Notes: generated by a model from the sequence alone, not told the origin. A DNA stretch of 64,000 nucleotides from Spiroplasma syrphidicola EA-1 (GCF_000400955.1 NC_021284.1:124001-188000); one strand, 5' to 3'; shown: positions 45,464 through 54,991, numbered from the stretch's first letter. Numbers and translations: made by a program.

Positions 45464-46900
45464 ATGATGGGTAAACCCAAGAAACACATTAAATTATTTG
45501 AATTTTTATCAGTTTTTTCAACAGCTGTTGGGATTACAATCGGAATTGGAATTTATCTTAAAAATGATAATGAACCAGGTCATGTTCTAGGTTTCACACA
45601 AAATCCATTTTTAGCAATTGCTTTATGAATTTTAGTGGGAATCTTGGGGATGGCAATGATTATGGTTTTTATTGAGGTATCTTCAGCAAATACAAAATCA
45701 GGTCATGGGACCTTAGCTAGTTGAGCTAATTTATTTATTGGTCGGAAAGTGGCCAGTTATTATGCAATTTTTTATATATTTTTATACTTTCCAACACTAC
45801 TAACATTTTTTGCAATGTTTAGTGTTAATGCCATGTTTATAGCCCTTAATTTACAAAATGTCAGTGAGGAGACGAAAAATATTGTTACTGTTATTGTCGG
45901 CTTTATTTTTCTAATTTTAATTGCCTTGTCAAACATCTTTTTCCGTAAAACAGGGAAGGCAATCCAAACAATCGGAACTTTTATTAAATTTATTCCGTTA
46001 TTAGTTAGTTTATTTATTGGATTTATTCATCCAATTGATGGTAATGTTTTTGATACTTTTAAAGACATAAAATTTGGAAATTTCTTTATGGGATTATTAC
46101 CTGTCTTATTTTCTTTTGATGGTTTTATTTATGGAGCCAGTTTACAAAAAGAAGTTTCCAATAAAAATGTTGTTCCAAAAGCTTTATTTGCAGCAATGGT
46201 TTTTATTACAATCTTTTACTTGTTAGAAGTTATCTCGTTATTTCTAGGAACAAACGATGGAAGTGTTTTCAGTTTATTTAATAATGTTCTTGGGACGGGG
46301 ATTGGAAGTAAAATTTTAAATTGATTTATTGTTATTACAGCACTAATGAGTTTACATGCAATGACATTAGTAGCACCAGCTTCAATGCAAGCTAGTCGTG
46401 AAGAAAACTTAATTTACTTAGGAAAAAAAGAACTAAAAATGTGAGTAATTGGAGCAGTCCAAATTGCTGTTACAGTAACCGTTGGGGCAATTATGATGGC
46501 GATTAGTTTACCAGTTAAACATGATGCTTTAGCTATTGTTGATACATTCTCAAATGCAACATCGCTAACAGTTTTTGTATTATATTTAATGTTAATTGTT
46601 GCTGTTTGTGTTAATCGTAAAACAGGAAAAGTTGAAGTTAATAAAATTAAAGGATTATGATATTATGCTGTCTTTAGTATTGCGATCTTAAGTTTATCAT
46701 TAGCATATATTGCTTATATGTTCTTTGCCTTTAAAGAAAACTTTGAAACAATGATTAGTATTTTTATTGTATTAGGAACTAGCTTTGGGTTATGAGGAAT
46801 AAATGAGTTATTATTAAAAAAAGGAATGTTACCACCCCAAAATAAAGTTATTTTTAATGGGCCAGAAAAAAAATTAGCAACAATTAATGCTAATTCATAA
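45464..46900 (+). CDS. APC-family amino acid permease
   Basis: This 478-residue membrane protein has about 12 helices and the APC-type opening KLFEFLSVFSTAVGITIGIGIY, with unwound helix 1 glycines, and a conserved FDGFIYGASLQKE segment in the middle. It likely imports an amino acid; the substrate cannot be told. TGA encodes several Trp residues. AAGGAGAAATA precedes two adjacent ATGs (45464, 45467). It ends base-to-base with the convergent rhodanese gene. Confidence 0.85.
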
Positions 46901-47257
46901 TTAATCAATCGGATTATAAGTTAAAAATTCATCAAAGTTAGCTGTTTGATGAATTTTTTTTCATCCCCCATTTAAAATATAAACTTTGAAATTATGTTTA
47001 CGTAGTAATTTGTAAAGATCTAGGTGAGAATGCCCAGCGCTTGAAACAAATAAAATCTTTTTACTTTTATCGATTTTTTTATAATAGATTAGTTTAAATA
47101 AATGATGAGGAACGCTAATACTATTAATAATATGACTTTCGGTTCATTCTTCTTTTGGCCGAATATCAACAATTAGCCATTTATTAGAGTTCACTATTTT
47201 TGGTAATTTTTTGACTGATTTAGTCTGGTATTTCATTTGAAAAGCTGTTAAAAACAT
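46901..47257 (-). CDS. Rhodanese-domain protein lacking the active-site cysteine
   Basis: This 118-residue minus-strand protein has the rhodanese pattern: LIVDIRPKEEWTESHIINS (residues 28-46), the loop FVSSAGHSHLDLYKLL and VYILNGGW near the end. The loop normally reads CxxGxR; here the Cys position is Ser72 (S-S-A-G-H-S). Sulfur transfer is therefore unlikely, and a binding or regulatory role is possible. Two TGA Trp codons must be read through. AGGTG precedes the ATG. Its stop abuts the stop of the plus-strand permease gene. Confidence 0.78.
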
Positions 47258-47551
47258 TGTTTCACCTCTAAAACTAATTATAACATTCTAAAAAAAATTT
47301 TAACTTTTTTAATAATTTGGATTATAATAATTGCAGATATCAAATGTATAACAATTTATAAAATAATAAAATAGAAAAACAATGAAAAACTAATGACAAG
47401 CTAAAAGTAATTTTAAGTTATTGTTATTATTTTTTCATTTTTCATTTTAAAACTTATGTTAATTAAAAAAATCTTATTTTTTAATAACTATCAATTATTT
47501 ATTAATAATTAGGTAGGGTTTTGGGCGGGTTAGAAGGAAAGGTAATTTTAT
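47258..47551. promoter_or_regulatory. Divergent promoter region and long structured leader
   Basis: A minus-strand TATAAT (47282-47277) serves the rhodanese gene and a plus-strand TATAAT (47323-47328) serves the secreted-protein gene. The implied plus-strand leader is about 215 nt. It can form a long hairpin: AATGAAAAACTAATGACAA (from about 47381) with TTATTGTTATTATTTTTTCATT. Downstream are AT-only hairpins at 47459-47484 and around 47493-47510, then GGGTTAGAAGGAAAGG with the ribosome site. No coding sequence was found in it. Confidence 0.5.
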
Positions 47552-48124
47552 ATGAAAAATTTACTATCGTTAATTGGAACTTCGGTTCTAGGAATTACCG
47601 CAGCATCGCCACTTGCTGCAAATAGTATCATTAAAGATTCTGTAAAAAGTCAATATAATGTTCCTTTAGAAGATACTATTAGTGCTTCTAAATCAGCGTC
47701 TGGCTATGAACATAATGATTATTATTGAACATTTAAAGTAGATTTTAATCCAACAAAAGTGCAATCTTTTAGTTGATCATCAAGTTCAAGTGATAGCCTT
47801 CATTGGGGTGGAGATCAACATACTAATAATGGTGGTTTATTGAGTGATTTATCACTAAGTAATTTTAAAAGTAATCTATTTAATAAAAAATTAACAGATT
47901 CAGATGATCTTAGCAATTATCGCCCATATAAATTTAACTACCAAAAACAAACAGATGGTTGAGCTACTTGTGAATCAATGGCATGAATAGGATTTACATA
48001 TTATTATGAAAATTCTAGTTACTATCTACAAGTAGTTATCGGAATACAGGTTGATGTTAGAGCATCATTTTCAACAGCAAATCACACAATTAATACAGGT
48101 AGTGGTTTTATAGTAGGTCTATAA
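47552..48124 (+). CDS. Secreted protein of unknown function
   Basis: This 190-residue protein starts with a signal peptide (KNLLSLIGTSVLGITAASPL, cleavage near residue 23-25; no lipobox Cys, so not a lipoprotein). The mature part is rich in Ser, Tyr, Asn and aromatic residues (SFSWSSSSSDSLHWGGDQH), with Trp from TGA, and ends in NTINTGSGFIVGL. It has the look of a beta-rich extracellular protein. AAGGAAAGG precedes the ATG. It has its own promoter, long leader and terminator. Function unknown. Confidence 0.8.
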
Positions 48125-48137
48125 AAATTTAATTATT

Positions 48138-48172
48138 AAAAAACACATGAAAAAATTTCATGTGTTTTTTAA
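48138..48172 (+). terminator. Terminator of the secreted-protein gene
   Basis: AAAAAACACATGAAA (48138-48152) pairs perfectly with TTTCATGTGTTTTTT (48156-48170), with a three-base loop. Confidence 0.9.
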
Positions 48173-48243
48173 TATAAGATAATTTATTAACATTCTATTA
48201 ATTTAATCTTTCAATACTAATTAAGTTTTTGTGTGAAGATGTG

Positions 48244-48249
48244 TATAAT
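48244..48249 (+). promoter_or_regulatory. -10 box of tpiA
   Basis: TATAAT about 30 nt before the start codon; the -35 region (48221-48226, TTAAGT) is weak. Confidence 0.45.
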
Positions 48250-48279
48250 AATAAGGTAAAGAAAATGGAGGATTTAATG

Positions 48280-49017
48280 ATGCGTAAACCAATTATTATT
48301 GGAAATTGAAAAATGTTTAAAACTAGTGATGAAACAGTAAGTTTCTTAAATGCTGTTGATGGAGCATGTCAACAATTAGAAGTTGAAGCTGGGGTGGCTG
48401 TCCCTTTTGTTAATTTAGGATTAGCAAAACAACATGCAAAAAATTTAATTATTGCAGCTCAAAACTGTCATTTTGAAGACCAAGGAGCTTTTACAGGAGA
48501 AATCTCAGTAGATATGTTACAAGATTTGGGAATTACTCATGTTGTAATCGGTCACTCAGAACGTCGTGAAATGTTCAATGAAACAGATGAAACAGTTAAC
48601 AAGAAAATGTTGAAATTATTAGCAAAAGGATTAACACCAATTTTATGCTGTGGAGAAAGTTTAGGACAATATGAAAATAATGAAACAGCAATGGTTGTTA
48701 AAACACAAATTCAAAAAGCTTTTAAAGGTGTTAATTTGGAAGATGCAAAAACAGTTATAATTGCATATGAACCAATTTGAGCAATCGGAACTGGAAAAAC
48801 TGCGACAGCGCAAATCGCCCAAGATGTTTGTGCAATTATTCGTCAAGAAATTGCTAATATTTATGATGAAGTTGTGGCTAACACAATTAGAATCCAATAT
48901 GGAGGTAGTGTTAAACCAGAAAATATTAAGGAATTATTAGCCCAACCAGATATTGATGGAGCTTTAGTTGGGGGAGCTAGTTTAGACCCAACATCATTTT
49001 TAGGATTAGTAAAATAA
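48280..49017 (+). CDS. tpiA: Triosephosphate isomerase
   Basis: This 245-residue barrel enzyme interconverts dihydroxyacetone phosphate and glyceraldehyde-3-phosphate. It has IIIGNWKMFKTS, the catalytic His in [11 protein letters not shown] and the catalytic Glu164 in [14 protein letters not shown], where W167 is TGA. The phosphate loop YGGSVKPEN and [11 protein letters not shown] close it. GGAGG (48268-48272) lies 7 nt before ATG 48280; ATG 48277 directly before it is the alternative. Own terminator. Confidence 0.96.
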
Positions 49018-49030
49018 TTAAAATGAGGTA

Positions 49031-49066
49031 AAAAATAGAATTGTTAAATTCTATTTTTATTTTTTA
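49031..49066 (+). terminator. Terminator of tpiA
   Basis: AAAAATAGAATT (49031-49042) pairs perfectly with AATTCTATTTTT (49047-49058) around GTTA. Confidence 0.88.
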
Positions 49067-49099
49067 AAAGCCCTTGCATTTTTTTCTAAAAAGAGTAAA

Positions 49100-49144
49100 A
49101 AGAAGGTGTCAGGTCCCATGAATGAAACTAAATTAATTTTTTAA
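49100..49144 (+). other. GC-richer fragment with a tiny reading frame
   Basis: AAGAAGGTGTCAGGTCCCAT (about 49100-49119) is more GC-rich than its surroundings. It precedes an 8-codon frame (ATG 49118 to TAA 49144, MNETKLIF) spaced like a gene from AAGGTG. It may be a remnant of a mobile-element end or of a lost gene, or a leader peptide; none of these can be shown. Confidence 0.25.
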
Positions 49145-49176
49145 ATATTATCAAGCAACAGAAAGAAGGATATATT

Positions 49177-49659
49177 ATGAAAAAATTACTAGTTTATTTA
49201 AGTACGGGACTTTTGACAGCAACAACAATTTCAGCAGTTGTTGTTAATAAAACAACCGAAGTTAACCAAAATAAAATTGTTGAACAACATCAAGATGAAA
49301 TTAACCAATTGGTGCACGAAATTAGTGCAAAAAGTTTTTATCAAACTGAAAAACCAATTGCTAAAACAAATAATAATTTAAAAGATGGGAAAAATGATTT
49401 TAAATATTATTTTGCTTATTCAAATTTGTTTTTAAATCATAGTACTTTAAATTATATTCAAAACGCCTTAGGCGCTGGCGTTGGCGCTGTTGGAGCCATT
49501 TTGAGTGAGTTAGGAATTCCATTTGCTGGGATTATAGCTGCAATTTTAATTGCCCAATGATATATTTGAGATATTCCCTCATATGATCAAGGCAATGGGG
49601 TTGAAATTCAATTAATTCAACCAATTCCAACTATTATTGTTGGGGTTTGAGCTCAATAA
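49177..49659 (+). CDS. Secreted protein with a Gly/Ala-rich hydrophobic segment
   Basis: This 160-residue protein has a signal peptide (KKLLVYLSTGLLTATTISAV, cleavage near residue 23), then a polar, charged stretch with a helical part (TEVNQNKIVEQHQDEINQLV). A striking segment follows (97-132, ALGAGVGAVGAILSELGIPF and AGIIAAILIAQW), and the end is IPTIIVGVWAQ. The Gly/Ala-rich hydrophobic run resembles membrane-inserting parts of bacteriocins or holins, but no family is recognised. Trp residues at the end are TGA. AGAAAGAAGGA precedes the ATG. Strong terminator downstream. Confidence 0.78.
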
Positions 49660-49685
49660 GTTAAAATTAATTTATAGTTATGCTT

Positions 49686-49723
49686 AATAGTAAGAATTAT
49701 CTTTAATTCTTACTATTTTTTTA
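49686..49723 (+). terminator. Terminator of the Gly/Ala-rich secreted-protein gene
   Basis: AATAGTAAGAATTA (49686-49699) pairs perfectly with TAATTCTTACTATT (49704-49717) around TCTT, followed by T residues. Confidence 0.9.
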
Positions 49724-49762
49724 TTGTAATAACTAAATTAATTTTGGGAATAATTAAGTTAA

Positions 49763-49791
49763 TTGACTTGCGACATTTTTTTCGATAAAAT
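49763..49791 (+). promoter_or_regulatory. Promoter of the propeller membrane-protein gene
   Basis: TTGACT (49763-49768), a 17-nt spacer and TAAAAT (49786-49791) form a good sigma-A promoter. Confidence 0.65.
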
Positions 49792-49793
49792 TA

Positions 49794-49812
49794 ACTAGTA
49801 TTTTATACTAGT
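49794..49812 (+). promoter_or_regulatory. Perfect inverted repeat at the start site (possible operator)
   Basis: ACTAGTAT-TTT-ATACTAGT is a perfect 8-bp dyad that covers the expected transcription start, 3 nt after the -10 box. It could be a repressor site or a 5' hairpin in the RNA. Confidence 0.5.
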
Positions 49813-49835
49813 ATTGTTTTGGAGGAAAATTAAAT

Positions 49836-51893
49836 ATGGAAAATAAAGCTCAAAATTTTTATTCTGGTATGTGTAGTAATTGCCAACAAAAGTTTAAAAA
49901 AATTATTAATTTGGCTAGGAAGAATTCAACTAAAACTTTGGCTGAATTAGAAGTATTTTTTTGTCGTGTTGATAAAAGTCGAAATATTAATGAGGACAAT
50001 GGTGTTATTCCATTAGCTTTTATTTTTTGTAAAAATGATTCATATGCTTTTTTTTGAAAAGACTCTTTATATAATGGTGATGGCTCACCCAAGATTAGTT
50101 TGATAGATAATACAATTATTTTATCACAAGATACAATTGAAAAAATCCGTAATTATAGTAATTTAATAAATATTCCATCGTTGCCATCAAAAACGCATGG
50201 TGTTACTAATAAAGGAGATTTAAATAAAATAAATTCTCAAATTAGTTGAATTAACCGTCAACATTTGATTCAAATGACCAAGATGCGCAAGTTGTTTATT
50301 ATTTTTGGTTTAATATTTATTTTATTAATAGGAAGTCTTGGTGGTTTTTTAGGGTGGTATTTTTTAGGGATTTCAAATTTAGAACCTCCAATTTTTGATT
50401 CATCCAAAATTAGATTAGAAGATCATTTAATTAATGATCAGTTAGAATCTTTAGATGATAATAAAGAGCAAACTATTTTATTAGCTGCAAAGAAAAAAAA
50501 TAATAAATTAGAAATTAAAGATTTATTAGTTAAAGAAATTACAGCTAATAGTGCGCTTATTTATGTTAAATCAGCTAGTCGAATTTATCAGTATAATACA
50601 TTTGCTAAAGTTTTATTTAGTCCAAAAAAAATCACAATAAAAACAGATGTTAAAATTCAAAATTTCTATTTAGACTTAGATAATATAAGCGAAGATACAA
50701 TTTTGTCGGAAGTTAAATTAGAAAATAAAGATTTTATAAAATCAGGAGTCAATGTTCAAAATATAAAATATATTGATAAAGATGAAAAAATATTAAAAGC
50801 AGATTTAGTAGCTAAAAAAAATAATATTATTTATCTTGATGATGATCAATTAACTGTTTACTTTAGTACTACTGGCAAAAAGATGCTCGGTCAGGATTTA
50901 GTTGAATATAATTTAGGTGATATTAAAAATGTAAAATCTCCAACTATTTTACAAGCAGCAAAAAGAAAAAATCCAAATTTAATTGTAGAAGAGATTGAAA
51001 TAATTAATTCTATTTTTGAAAAAAATGAAATTGTTGTTAAAGTAAAAGAAGATAGTGAATATTATATTAATGATAATCTTAGTTTTATTTTAAATTATCG
51101 TGTTTTTAATTTAAATGTAGGAACAGTTAAAAATAAATCAGATAAAGTATTAAATAATGGTTTTCTTACTAGCCTCGTAAGAGTAGACAGTCAAACAATT
51201 TTAGGGGGAGGTTTTAGGGAAATTTATCAATTAAGTAATAATGGGGAAATCAAAAAAATAATAAGATTACCAGATATTTCAGGTAATATTTATACAATTG
51301 CTAAAATAGATGATGATAATATTTTAACTGCAGATGGCAAAACTATCTATAAACTTAATTTTGATGGATCAATAAGGGAAAAAGTTAATCAACCAGAAGG
51401 GCTAGAATTTGATGGCGATGTTGCCGGTATTATTAAATTAAGCGATAATAGAATCTTAACAATAACTGCAAAGAGTGTCTACGAAATAAATTCTACAGGA
51501 GAAATAATTAAAAAAATAGATCAAGTTGAAGGAACAGAATTTGATGGGCAGCTTCTACAAATTATTGAATTAAAAAATAAATCAATTTTTGTTTTAACGC
51601 CTGAGTCAATCTATAGTTTAAATTTTGATGGTAGAATTAATGAGAAAATAATACAACCAATTGATCAAAATTTTTCAGACAGGGTTTACTCAATTACTCA
51701 AATTAATGAAATGACTATTTTAGTTGGAGGGAGTGAAGAGGTTTACCAACTAGATTTAGATGGGCAAATACGCAATAAGGTAAAAGATAAAATTAGAATT
51801 GAAGGTAATATTTTTGCTTTGCTTACTTTAGATAATGGTAGCATTTTAGCAGCAGCAACAGACTCTCGGCTTTATCAGTTACATGGTGATTAA
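49836..51893 (+). CDS. Membrane protein with N-terminal CxxC and C-terminal beta-propeller-like domain
   Basis: This 685-residue protein has no signal peptide. Residues 1-145 are soluble with C13-S-N-C16 and further cysteines, perhaps a zinc-binding unit. A membrane helix spans about 153-178 (KLFIIFGLIFILLIGSLGGF). Two related modules follow (ILLAAKKKNNKLEIKDLLVK near 210 and ILQAAKRKNPNLIVEEIEII near 370), of a kind seen in mollicute surface proteins. Residues 442-685 hold six repeats of the form I-I-x-L-x-(N/D)-x-x-I-L-T-x-x...-IY-x-L-x-x-x-G-x-I-x-x-K, indicating a beta-propeller-like domain outside the cell. Trp by TGA at 50056 and 50248. TGGAGGAAAA precedes the ATG. Function unknown; adhesion or ligand binding is a guess. 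Confidence 0.82.
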
Positions 51894-51961
51894 AATAATT
51901 TTTTATCAGATGTTTTTTAGTTTTTCCTATTTATAAAATGCATTGCTTAATATATTTTGCA

Positions 51962-52013
51962 ACTACCAATATTTTATTTAAAGTGAATTAAATAATATAT
52001 TGGTAGTTTTTAA
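51962..52013 (+). terminator. Terminator after the propeller gene, containing the next promoter's -35
   Basis: ACTACCAATAT (51962-51972) pairs with ATATTGGTAGT (51997-52007), with TTATTTAA/TTAAATAA pairing further in, then a T run. The -35 TTGGTA of the next promoter lies in the right arm. Confidence 0.88.
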
Positions 52014-52028
52014 TAAAATCGGTATAAT
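52000..52028 (+). promoter_or_regulatory. Promoter of the ABC-F gene
   Basis: TTGGTA (52000-52005), a 17-nt spacer and TATAAT (52023-52028). The -35 box is part of the upstream terminator stem. Confidence 0.65.
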
Positions 52029-52072
52029 TAATAATGGTATAAAATTATTAGCAAAATATTATTGGAGGAATA

Positions 52073-53605
52073 ATGAGTTTAATTAATATAGAAAATTTAA
52101 GTCACGCAAATGGAGGGAAACAATTATATAAAAATTCAGCAGTTAAAATTAATAAAGGGGAGCATATTGCCCTAGTTGGAGCGAATGGGGCTGGAAAAAC
52201 AACATTGTTAAATATCATTGCTGGAAAAATTAATCCCGATCAAGGGGAAATTGAAATTCATCCCAAAGCAAAAATTGGTTATTTAGATCAGCATCAAGAA
52301 ATTGATGGAAATTTAACAGTTGATCAATTTTTAAAATTAACATATCAAGATTTATTTGATATTGAAAAAAAGATTCATGATTTATATGAGCAAATGAGTG
52401 TTGAATATGATGAAGATTTATTGGTCAGAGCATTAAAACTACAAGAATTTTTAGACCAAAATGATTTTGATATTATTGATAAAAAAATTCGTAGTTTAGT
52501 TGACGGGTTAGGAATTGATCCTGAACATTTAGAACGTAAATTAGCAACCTTATCGGGTGGCCAACGCGGTAAAATAATTTTAGCAAAACTATTGTTGTCA
52601 AAAAATGATTTTCTATTATTAGATGAACCAACAAACTTTTTAGATATTGAACAAGTTGAATGACTAGCCAAGTTTTTACAAAATTATGAAAATGCCTACT
52701 TATTAGTATCACATGATATTGATTTTATTAATAAAACAGCCCGCATAATTTATGCTGTTGAAAATTTAGAGATTAATCGTTATGTTGGGGATTATAATAA
52801 GTATTTAGAATTAAGTGAATTAAAACAGGACCAGTATGCTAAAAGCCAACAAGCCCAAACAAAGTTAATTAAAAAATTAGAAACTTATGTTGCAAAAAAT
52901 GCGGCTCGTGCATCAACAGCAAAAAGTGCCCAATCCCGACAAAAACAATTAGAAAAAATTGAGGTGCTTGATAAACAGCAAACCTTGGCTAAACCAAAAT
53001 TTAGTTTCAAATATAAAAAACCTTCAAGTACAGTAATTATTAGTGCAAACAATTTAGCAATTGGTTATAGTTTTCCTTTAATTGATCCTTTAACATTTAA
53101 AATTCGTGATGGGGAAAAATGTATTGTCCGGGGATATAACGGAATTGGAAAAACAACTTTTTTAAATACAATTGCTGGTGTTATTCCTCCTTTGTCAGGG
53201 GAGTTTGAGCTTGGTAATAATGTTTCAATTGCCTATTTTCATCAAATCGATAATGTTAATGACTTTACCCCAATTGAATATCTTAAAAATATTTATCCTG
53301 ATATGGAAGAGGGTAAAGTTCGTAGTACAATTGCTAATTTTGGGGTAAAAAATACTTTAATGCAGAATAAAATGGAACAGTTATCAGGTGGTGAACAAAC
53401 AAAAGTTCGCTTGGCGGCATTATCATTACAACCATGTAGTCTCTTGATTCTAGATGAACCAACAAACCACATTGATGTTTTAGCAAAAGAAGCGTTATTA
53501 GAAGCAATTAAAGCTTTTCCAGGGACTGTTTTAATTACAACCCATGATATTAATTTCAGTACAAATTGAGCTGATCGTGTTTTAGATTTTGAAAAATTAA
53601 TTTAA
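52073..53605 (+). CDS. ABC-F family ATPase (soluble, tandem ATP-binding domains)
   Basis: This 510-residue protein has two ATP-binding cassettes and no membrane part. The first has GANGAGKTT, LSGGQRGKI and LLLDEPTNFLD; the second has GYNGIGKTT, LSGGEQTKV and LILDEPTNHID. A charged helical linker (about 245-300) joins them, as in ABC-F proteins that act on ribosomes (EttA, Uup, resistance factors). The exact subfamily is not resolved. TGA Trp codons at 52661 and 53567. TTGGAGGA precedes the ATG. Confidence 0.9.
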
Positions 53606-53607
53606 AT

Positions 53608-53901
53608 ATGGCAGAAAAATTTTATTTTTATGTTTTACACTGTGCCGATAATACATTGTACGCTGGCTATACCGTTGATTTAGAAAAACGGTTTTTAGCC
53701 CATAGCAATGGTCAAGGGGCAAAATATACAAGAATCAAAACGCGTCAACCACTGCAACTAATTTATTCAGAAAGTTATCCAACAAAATCATTAGCGATGC
53801 AGCGTGAGTATCAGTTTAAGCAATTAACTCGTTCAGAGAAAGAAAACTTTTTAGCGACAAAAAATGTTTATTTTAATGACAATAAAATAAAAAAAAGATA
53901 A
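53608..53901 (+). CDS. GIY-YIG family protein (UPF0213/YhbQ-like)
   Basis: This 97-residue protein matches the YhbQ/UPF0213 group of GIY-YIG nuclease-fold proteins: FYVLHCADNTLYAGYTVDLE, then HSNGQGAKYTRIKTRQPLQL and a C-terminal helix with REYQFKQLTRSEKE. The GIY and YIG triads are changed to YVL and YAG, as is usual in this group. It may act on DNA repair intermediates, but its role is not settled. It starts 2 nt after the ABC-F stop. Confidence 0.88.
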   Translation: MAEKFYFYVLHCADNTLYAGYTVDLEKRFLAHSNGQGAKYTRIKTRQPLQLIYSESYPTKSLAMQREYQFKQLTRSEKENFLATKNVYFNDNKIKKR

Positions 53902-53930
53902 AATTAGAGTAGAAGATTGGAGAGTTAATA

Positions 53931-54572
53931 GTGGAAATTAAAACAGAATTAGTCCAAGAATTAAACCATCTTTATAATAAGTATGCTTCACAAAGTTTCC
54001 AAGAACATATTTTAAGTTGTCTTGAAATTATTAAACAATATGATTTTGATGATAAACAAAATATGATTTTTGCTAGCTATGCTTTAAGATTTTTATTTGT
54101 CTTAAAAGCAAAGTTAGAAGAAAACGTCGATTTAACGACAAACTTTGGTAATTTACTCGGGAAAGGCTATACTACTGGTCATCAACGAAAGAAGTTTAAT
54201 TTTCGTGAAAAACGTAATCAAGATGAATATGAAGAAGAAATTGACTTCTATATTGAACATAATTTTTTTGATGAAGAATATGAACGATTACAGTATTTAG
54301 CAACAAAATATCGAACAAAGTTAAGTGGCGATGAGTTTATTGCGAAAGTAGCTAATTCAAATTTACAAAAAGCTTACTTTACCGTTTTTGAATGTTTAGA
54401 TAATCAAGAATTAGCTGTTCGATTACAGATAATTGCGATTCAATTATTAAAAATAACTGTTACTGATAAAAAACCTTATAATTTAAAGTTTGAGAGTTTA
54501 ATGCAGTTATTAACTGTGATCGAAAAAGCTCGGGAAGAGTATTTAACAAATTATAATCAAATTTTTAGGTAG
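53931..54572 (+). CDS. Hypothetical protein
   Basis: This 213-residue protein is not recognised. It has no membrane helix or signal peptide and is probably alpha-helical, with a charged middle (RKKFNFREKRNQDEYEEEID). The start is GTG 53931, 6 nt after GGAGAG. It follows the GIY-YIG gene by 29 nt and is probably co-transcribed with it. No in-frame TGA. No function is proposed. Confidence 0.75.
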   Translation: MEIKTELVQELNHLYNKYASQSFQEHILSCLEIIKQYDFDDKQNMIFASYALRFLFVLKAKLEENVDLTTNFGNLLGKGYTTGHQRKKFNFREKRNQDEYEEEIDFYIEHNFFDEEYERLQYLATKYRTKLSGDEFIAKVANSNLQKAYFTVFECLDNQELAVRLQIIAIQLLKITVTDKKPYNLKFESLMQLLTVIEKAREEYLTNYNQIFR

Positions 54573-54626
54573 ATTGCGATTTTTATAGTAAAATGTATCT
54601 ATAGTGCAATAAAGTAGGAGGGTCAT

Positions 54627-54950
54627 ATGAAACCAGAATTAAAAGAATTGCTATTACAAATTAAAGAAAAAATTAATGATGATGTAATTTTCAGGGATTT
54701 CTTAGGTGAAGTTATTAATGAAGCAAATTACAACAATTATTATGAACAAGCAGTAGCAGATGAAGAAATTGCTGAGCAGTTAGTAGAAATTTATTTTATT
54801 GAAAGTTTTAGTTCAGATGAAGAATTAGCAGAATTAAAGACAAAAATTATGAAAATTCTGTTCTTCCTAGAAGGTTGCGAAGATCTAGTAAAAGAATACA
54901 ACCATTATGTTGATACAAAAGTAAGCGAATTTTTTGTTGAACTAAACTAA
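54627..54950 (+). CDS. Small acidic hypothetical protein
   Basis: This 107-residue protein is very acidic and predicted helical (KELLLQIKEKINDD, EEIAEQLVEIYF). It has no recognised domain. AGGAGGG precedes the ATG and a clear terminator follows. It comes 54 nt after the preceding hypothetical gene. Such composition fits a small regulatory or partner protein, but that is only a guess. Confidence 0.72.
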   Translation: MKPELKELLLQIKEKINDDVIFRDFLGEVINEANYNNYYEQAVADEEIAEQLVEIYFIESFSSDEELAELKTKIMKILFFLEGCEDLVKEYNHYVDTKVSEFFVELN

Positions 54951-54958
54951 TTTAATGT

Positions 54959-54991
54959 AAGTCTAATCAATTTGTATTAGACTTTTTTTTA
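54959..54991 (+). terminator. Terminator before uvrA
   Basis: AAGTCTAAT (54959-54967) pairs perfectly with ATTAGACTT (54976-54984), followed by T residues. Confidence 0.88.
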
